Source of the DNA: Bradyrhizobium uaiense
GTDB taxonomy: Bacteria; Pseudomonadota; Alphaproteobacteria; Rhizobiales; Xanthobacteraceae
Assembly: GCF_010811875.1 (NCBI RefSeq)
Contig: NZ_VKHP01000016.1
Span: 1 to 64,000 of the forward strand
Reading direction: 5' to 3'
Length of the DNA stretch: 64,000 bases
Positions 60,409 to 64,000 of the stretch are shown here, piece after piece (within the stretch, counting starts at the first letter, position 1; the number at the start of each line of letters is the position of its first letter). Position numbers and translations under genes: made by a program. The notes below the pieces were generated by a model that was not told the origin of the DNA, did no database searches, and saw nothing but the letters and a program-made list of their open reading frames with translations.

Positions 60409-61281
60409 ATGGCTTCTGGTTCGTCCTCGTCCGGCAACGCTGATTCGAAGCGTCAGCGCGTCCTTCCTGTTCCGAAGGGCGTGGCCGACGTGAAGACGTT
60501 CACGCCGGATTCCTCGATCGCTTCCGACGTGATCCCGTCGGTGAATTTCGGCGATCGTGCCGATGGCCGGCAGCCGGACATGATCCTGCTGCACTACACC
60601 GGCATGCCCGACGTCGAGGGTGCGATCGCCCAGCTCTGCACCGCCGGCACCGAGGTCTCGGCGCATTACATCGTGCTCGAGGACGGCCGCATCGTGCAGT
60701 GCGTGCCTGAGAGCAAGCGCGCCTGGCACGCCGGCGTGTCCGCCTGGGCCGGCGAAGACGACATCAATTCCTGCTCGATCGGCGTCGAGATCGTCAACCG
60801 CGGTCACGATTGGGGCTATCCCGACTTCCCGCTGCGCCAGATCGCGGCTGTGATCGCGCTGTGCCGCGGCATCATGCTTCGCCGCAAGGTGGTCTCGCAT
60901 CGCGTGCTCGGCCATTCCGACGTCGCACCGGGGCGCAAGAAGGATCCCGGGGAGAAATTCCCGTGGCACTCATTGGCCAATTCCGGCGTCGGGCACTGGG
61001 TGCAACCGGCGCCGATCGTGCGCGGCGACGCGCTGCAACTCGGCGCGATCAGCGATGCCGTCTCCAACATGCAGGCCGCGTTCCGCCGCTACGGCTACAA
61101 CATCCCGACCAACGGCAAATTCGACGGCCCGACCATGGAGGTCGTCACCGCGTTCCAGCGTCACTTCCGCCCCGAGCGCGTCGACGGCATTGCCGACCGT
61201 TCCACCATGGCGACGTTGTACGCGCTGCTCGAGAGCCTACCGCCGGATGCGGCGAAGGCTCCCGCGGTCGCATCGAAATAG
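60409..61281 (+). CDS. N-acetylmuramoyl-L-alanine amidase (Amidase_2 + peptidoglycan-binding domain)
   Basis: Cell-wall amidase (290 aa), AmpD/AmiD-like, which cuts between MurNAc and the stem peptide. Zinc-ligand regions are MILLHYTGM (His) and VLGHSDVAPGRKKDPG (His and Asp), with the Glu in SIGVEIVNRGHDWGY. The C-terminal PG_binding_1 domain is AFRRYGYNIPTNGKFDGPTM and on to LYALLES. No signal peptide is clear, so it may act on recycled muropeptides in the cytoplasm. GTG 60400 is a possible alternative start. Confidence 0.92.
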   Translation: MASGSSSSGNADSKRQRVLPVPKGVADVKTFTPDSSIASDVIPSVNFGDRADGRQPDMILLHYTGMPDVEGAIAQLCTAGTEVSAHYIVLEDGRIVQCVPESKRAWHAGVSAWAGEDDINSCSIGVEIVNRGHDWGYPDFPLRQIAAVIALCRGIMLRRKVVSHRVLGHSDVAPGRKKDPGEKFPWHSLANSGVGHWVQPAPIVRGDALQLGAISDAVSNMQAAFRRYGYNIPTNGKFDGPTMEVVTAFQRHFRPERVDGIADRSTMATLYALLESLPPDAAKAPAVASK

Positions 61282-61374
61282 CGCCACTTTTTTCCCCTGA
61301 TCGCGTGTACGAAACTGGAACCTTTCACCACCTGCCGTCTTCTTCATTGGGGCGCTCTGAGTGGAGATTCGTCC

Positions 61375-61593
61375 ATGTTCAAAGCACTCATCGCGGGAGC
61401 TGTCGCCGTTGGCCTGATCGCCGCTCCGGCAGCCGCTATGACGACCCAAGGCAAATCCACGTCGACCATGCACAAGACCCACAAAGTCCATCACGCGCAG
61501 AAGAAGATGGCACCGGGGACCACGACTGGCATGTCGAGCGGAACGACGACCGGGCAAGCGACCGGCGGCGCCAAGGCAAAGACCGGGTACTGA
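61375..61593 (+). CDS. Small exported Thr/Lys/Gly-rich protein
   Basis: A 72-aa protein with a signal peptide (ALIAGAVAVGLIAAPAAA) and a short low-complexity mature part (HKTHKVHHAQKKMAPGTTTG). It has no Cys and is His/Lys/Thr-rich. GGAG lies 9 bases before the ATG. Similar small secreted proteins are frequent in this group; function is unknown. It follows the amidase gene by 93 bp. Confidence 0.75.
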   Translation: MFKALIAGAVAVGLIAAPAAAMTTQGKSTSTMHKTHKVHHAQKKMAPGTTTGMSSGTTTGQATGGAKAKTGY

Positions 61594-61667
61594 TTCAAGC
61601 CGGCGCGGCACGCCGCGATCGTTGATCGGAGAGGCGTGCCGTCACAAGCGACGCACGAGATGGCGTG

Positions 61668-62954
61668 TCACGCCATCTCGGCGATCCTTCGCGCATAGAG
61701 CCGCCGCAGCGGCTCGAGCTGCGTCGCGGCGGTTGCGGCGAGATACGCCTGCCGCGCCTCGTCCTTGCGGCCGAGACGGCGCAGCAGATCGGCGCGCACC
61801 GCGGGGAGCTGATCGTATCCCTTCAGGCTGCCGCGTGCGTCCAGCGCGTCGATCAGATCGAGCGCGCGCGCCGGGCCGTCGACCATCGACACCGCGGCGG
61901 CGTGGTTGAGCTCGATCACCGGCGACGGGCTGATCCGGAGCAGCACCTCATAGAGACCGGCGATCTGCGGCCAGTCGGTGTCATGATAGCTCGGCGCCCG
62001 CGCATGCAGCGCGGCGATCGCGGCCTGCACCGCATAGGATTGCGGCCGGCCCGGCATCCGCAGCGCCTCCTCGACCAACCGCACGCCTTCGGTGATCTGA
62101 TCAAAATCCCACAGCGAGCGGTCCTGCTCCTCGAGCAGCACGATGTCGCCGCCGGCGGTCTGGCGGCCGGCGCGGCGCGCATCGTGCAGCAGCATCAGCG
62201 CCAGCAGGCCCTTGATCTCGCCGCGCGCCGGAATCAAACCATCGAGCAGCCGCGCCAGCCGGATCGCCTCGCGCGCAAGATCGGGCCGCATCAGATCCTC
62301 GCCGGCGGTCGCGGCATAGCCTTCGGTGAAGACGAGATAGATCACCGCGAGCACGCCCGTCAGCCGCGGCTCCAGCGCCTCGCGCTCCGGCACCTGATAG
62401 GGAATGCCGGCGAGCTTGATCTTCTGCTTGGCGCGCAACAGCCGCTGCGCCATGGCATCTTCGCTCACGAGGAATGCGCGCGCGACCTGCGCCGTCGTCA
62501 GCCCGCACACCGTGCGCAAGGTCAGCGCGACCTGCACCTCGGCGGCGAAGGACGGATGGCAGCAGGTGAAGATCAGCCGCAACATATCGTCGTCGAGCAT
62601 TGCATCGGGCTCGGGCGACGCCTCCGCGTCGAGCAATAATTGATGCGTCAATTCCTGCTGCTTGCCGCGAAAGCTGACGGCGCGGCGGACCCGGTCGATC
62701 GCCTTGTTGCGGCCGACATTGACCAGCCAGGCGCGCGGATTGGCGGGGAATTCGCCGATCGGCCAGCGTTGCAGCGCCACCGCGAAGGCATCCTGAAGCG
62801 AATCCTCGGCGAGATCGAAATCGCCGACGAGGCGGATCAGCGTTGCGAGCGCCCGGCCCGCCTCGTCGCGAAACACCTTTTCGATTTGGCTCGGGGTCAT
62901 GACCATCGATCGTTGCTCAGCGGCCGCGCCCGGCGACGCGACCGCTGTGTCCAT
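61668..62954 (-). CDS. ECF-type sigma factor, ECF42 group with long C-terminal extension
   Basis: A 428-aa sigma factor. Region sigma2 (about residues 25-95) includes [20 protein letters not shown] and [20 protein letters not shown]; sigma4 (about 130-190) includes [20 protein letters not shown]. The remaining ~230 residues are the TPR-like extension typical of ECF42 ([22 protein letters not shown]). No anti-sigma factor is nearby; ECF42 proteins pair instead with a YciI/DGPF protein, encoded 15 bp upstream. The start codon is uncertain because no ribosome-binding site is evident. Confidence 0.9.
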   Translation of the reverse strand: MDTAVASPGAAAEQRSMVMTPSQIEKVFRDEAGRALATLIRLVGDFDLAEDSLQDAFAVALQRWPIGEFPANPRAWLVNVGRNKAIDRVRRAVSFRGKQQELTHQLLLDAEASPEPDAMLDDDMLRLIFTCCHPSFAAEVQVALTLRTVCGLTTAQVARAFLVSEDAMAQRLLRAKQKIKLAGIPYQVPEREALEPRLTGVLAVIYLVFTEGYAATAGEDLMRPDLAREAIRLARLLDGLIPARGEIKGLLALMLLHDARRAGRQTAGGDIVLLEEQDRSLWDFDQITEGVRLVEEALRMPGRPQSYAVQAAIAALHARAPSYHDTDWPQIAGLYEVLLRISPSPVIELNHAAAVSMVDGPARALDLIDALDARGSLKGYDQLPAVRADLLRRLGRKDEARQAYLAATAATQLEPLRRLYARRIAEMA

Positions 62955-62969
62955 CGGGAGATGACGGCG

Positions 62970-63329
62970 CTAGCGCGGATTATCGTAGATCATAACCGGC
63001 CTGACTTCGATCGAGCCGGTCTTGGCGCCGGGAATCCGTGCCGCGAGGCCGAGCGCGGTGTCGAGATCCTTGGCCTCGACCAGATAGTAGCCGCCGAGCT
63101 GTTCGCGGGTTTCCGCGAACGGCCCGTCGGTCGTCATCGTCTTGCCGTCACGGACCCGCACGGTGGTGGCCGTCGACACCGGCTGCAGGCCATCGCCGGC
63201 CTTGAAGTGCCCGCTCTGGATGATGGACTGGGTGTAGGCCCCGTACTCCGCCGTAACCGCCTTGCGATCGTCGGCAGTCATGCGGCCATATTCAGCATCG
63301 CTCCGGTAGATCAGCAGCAAATATTGCAT
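62970..63329 (-). CDS. YciI-domain (DGPF) protein, ECF42 partner
   Basis: A 119-aa protein with a single YciI/YCII fold. It starts MQYLLLIYRSDAEYGRMTAD and contains the diagnostic TTDGPFAETREQLGGYYLVE, then DLDTALGLAARIP and IEVRPVM. Family members are small dimeric proteins; in ECF42 loci they are the usual partner and target. GAGGAGAG lies just upstream of ATG 63329; a frame to 63389 is not needed. The sigma gene follows after 15 bp. Confidence 0.92.
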   Translation of the reverse strand: MQYLLLIYRSDAEYGRMTADDRKAVTAEYGAYTQSIIQSGHFKAGDGLQPVSTATTVRVRDGKTMTTDGPFAETREQLGGYYLVEAKDLDTALGLAARIPGAKTGSIEVRPVMIYDNPR

Positions 63330-63440
63330 CTCATCTCTCCTCTTGATCGGCTGGATCGCCGACACCCAGTCGAACGGGCGACAGGCCAAACGACATCTTC
63401 AGGATAATTTATTTTGGCCGCTTTGGCGGGCGTTATCCGC

Positions 63441-63469
63441 TTGACGGGACCGACCTAAACGCCCATGCC
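63441..63469 (+). promoter_or_regulatory. rnpB: Probable rnpB promoter
   Basis: TTGACG (63441-63446) and a weak CATGCC (63464-63469) at 17-base spacing would start transcription close to the inferred 5' end of RNase P RNA. Confidence 0.5.
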
Positions 63470-63474
63470 ATGGG

Positions 63475-63890
63475 CGTCAGTCGGCCGGACGGCCGCTCCC
63501 GCAAGCGCCGAAAGGCCGCGGGGGAGGAAAGTCCGGGCTCCATCGACATGCGGTGCCGGATAACATCCGGCGGGGGCGACCCCAGGGAAAGTGCCACAGA
63601 GAACGAACCGCTCCCTCCTCGGAGGAAGTAAGGGTGAAAAGGTGCGGTAAGAGCGCACCGCGTTTCCGGCAACGGAGACGGCATGGCAAACCACACCGGG
63701 AGCAAAACCGAATAGGGACGGCAACGCGGTTAGTTCGCGCATGCGCGATAACACCGCAGGGCGATGTCAGGCCCGCTGTCCGGGTAGGTTGCCCGAGGCA
63801 AGGTGCAAATCTTGTCCCAGAGGAATGGCCGTCGCGTACCATTCGCAAGAATGGTGCCCTACAGAACCCGGCTTACAGGCCGGCTGATAT
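63475..63890 (+). ncRNA. rnpB: RNase P RNA (bacterial class A)
   Basis: Catalytic RNA that removes 5' leaders from pre-tRNA. The conserved 5' core GAGGAAAGTCCGGGCTCC begins near 63530, and the conserved 3' core ACAGAACCCGGCTTACAGGC begins near 63861. The ends pair: TCAGTCGGCC (63477-63486) with GGCCGGCTGA (63878-63887), one wobble. Size of about 415 bases fits. Open frames over this stretch on the minus strand are not genes. The 5' and 3' limits are approximate. Confidence 0.96.
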
Positions 63891-63903
63891 TTTGGAGTAT
63901 GAG

Positions 63904-63928
63904 GGGCTCGGCGTAACACGCCGGGCCC
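63904..63928 (+). terminator. Hairpin after rnpB, possible terminator
   Basis: GGGCTCGGCGT and ACGCCGGGCCC pair with one wobble around a 3-base loop, 14 bases after the P RNA end. There is no U-tract, so termination here is uncertain. Confidence 0.4.
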
Positions 63929-63994
63929 ATCGCCATATCCGTCGCCACGATTGCGTCCCGTTTGCTAGAATGCCCACCTCGCGGAGGATCGCAG

Positions 63995-64000
63995 ATGGAC
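63995..64000 (+). CDS. Start of a further gene, cut by window end
   Basis: GGAGG (63983-63987) is followed after 7 bases by ATG GAC at the very end of the window. The spacing is good for a true start, but only two codons can be seen. The product cannot be identified. Confidence 0.4.

Noticed and set aside
63433-63848. Minus-strand open frames over 63433-63848
   Set aside because: They lie on RNase P RNA, whose conserved cores and paired ends are clear.

Overview
The window is a GC-rich stretch of an alphaproteobacterial chromosome, most likely Bradyrhizobium or a close relative (Nitrobacteraceae). This rests on gene content and order (division/cell-wall cluster running on into lpxC, bamD, recN and ligA), on translated sequences, and on several families of palindromic intergenic repeats typical of that group. 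No taxon search could be run. Because of the high GC content, nearly every true gene has long open frames on the other strand; those are not listed.

Left part (1-30.5 kb), accessory and housekeeping genes. 1-3045 (minus): branched-chain amino-acid-type ABC importer (binding protein, LivH, LivM cut by the window edge). The first 78 bases form an almost perfect palindrome that looks like a sequence-end foldback. 3209-8020: a catabolic module with a TRAP binding protein, a fused DctQM permease and a 2-hydroxyacid dehydrogenase on the minus strand, divergent from a GntR/FCD regulator, with a perfect 12+12 bp palindrome between them. 8373-10886: CcdA and a SulP-STAS anion transporter. 11216-14050: a hypothetical protein, an FAD-linked D-lactate/glycolate-type dehydrogenase divergent from a hotdog thioesterase, and a DUF1328 protein. 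14344-16932: a UvrD/Rep helicase carrying an in-frame palindromic repeat. 16996-23966: an exported Cys-rich protein overlapping an OmpA-domain protein, an ABC exporter (ATPase and permease separated by two large hairpins), a glycine-zipper protein, an L,D-transpeptidase, an alpha/beta hydrolase, and a DUF308-like membrane protein divergent from a TetR regulator, with a matching operator-like palindrome at each promoter. 23992-30375: membrane-fused spermidine-synthase-like protein, phytoene-dehydrogenase-like oxidoreductase, Flp pilin, PrmA, a YkgJ-type Cys-cluster protein and a short hypothetical protein.

Middle and right part (30.5-60 kb): an aminopeptidase P and an MFS efflux gene flanked by near-identical direct repeats, followed on the minus strand by a long, almost complete dcw region. 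In transcription order it reads rsmH-ftsL-ftsI-murE-murF-mraY-murD, ftsW-murG, murC, murB-ddl, ftsQ-ftsA-ftsZ, lpxC, bamD-recN-ligA. Many junctions are tight (4-bp ATGA or 1-bp TGATG overlaps). The three wide gaps inside the mur/ftsW part each hold a different palindromic repeat. No mraZ is found upstream of rsmH. The products make peptidoglycan precursors (MurB-G, Ddl, MraY), build the divisome (FtsZAQLWI), make lipid A (LpxC), assemble outer-membrane proteins (BamD) and repair DNA (RecN, LigA).

Right end (60-64 kb): an N-acetylmuramoyl-L-alanine amidase divergent from the dcw cluster, a small exported protein, an ECF42-type sigma factor with its YciI/DGPF partner, RNase P RNA (rnpB), and the ribosome-binding site and first codons of one more gene. 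I found no CRISPR array, transposase, prophage or tRNA gene. I see no clearly new multigene system; the strongest unusual signals are repeats and operators.
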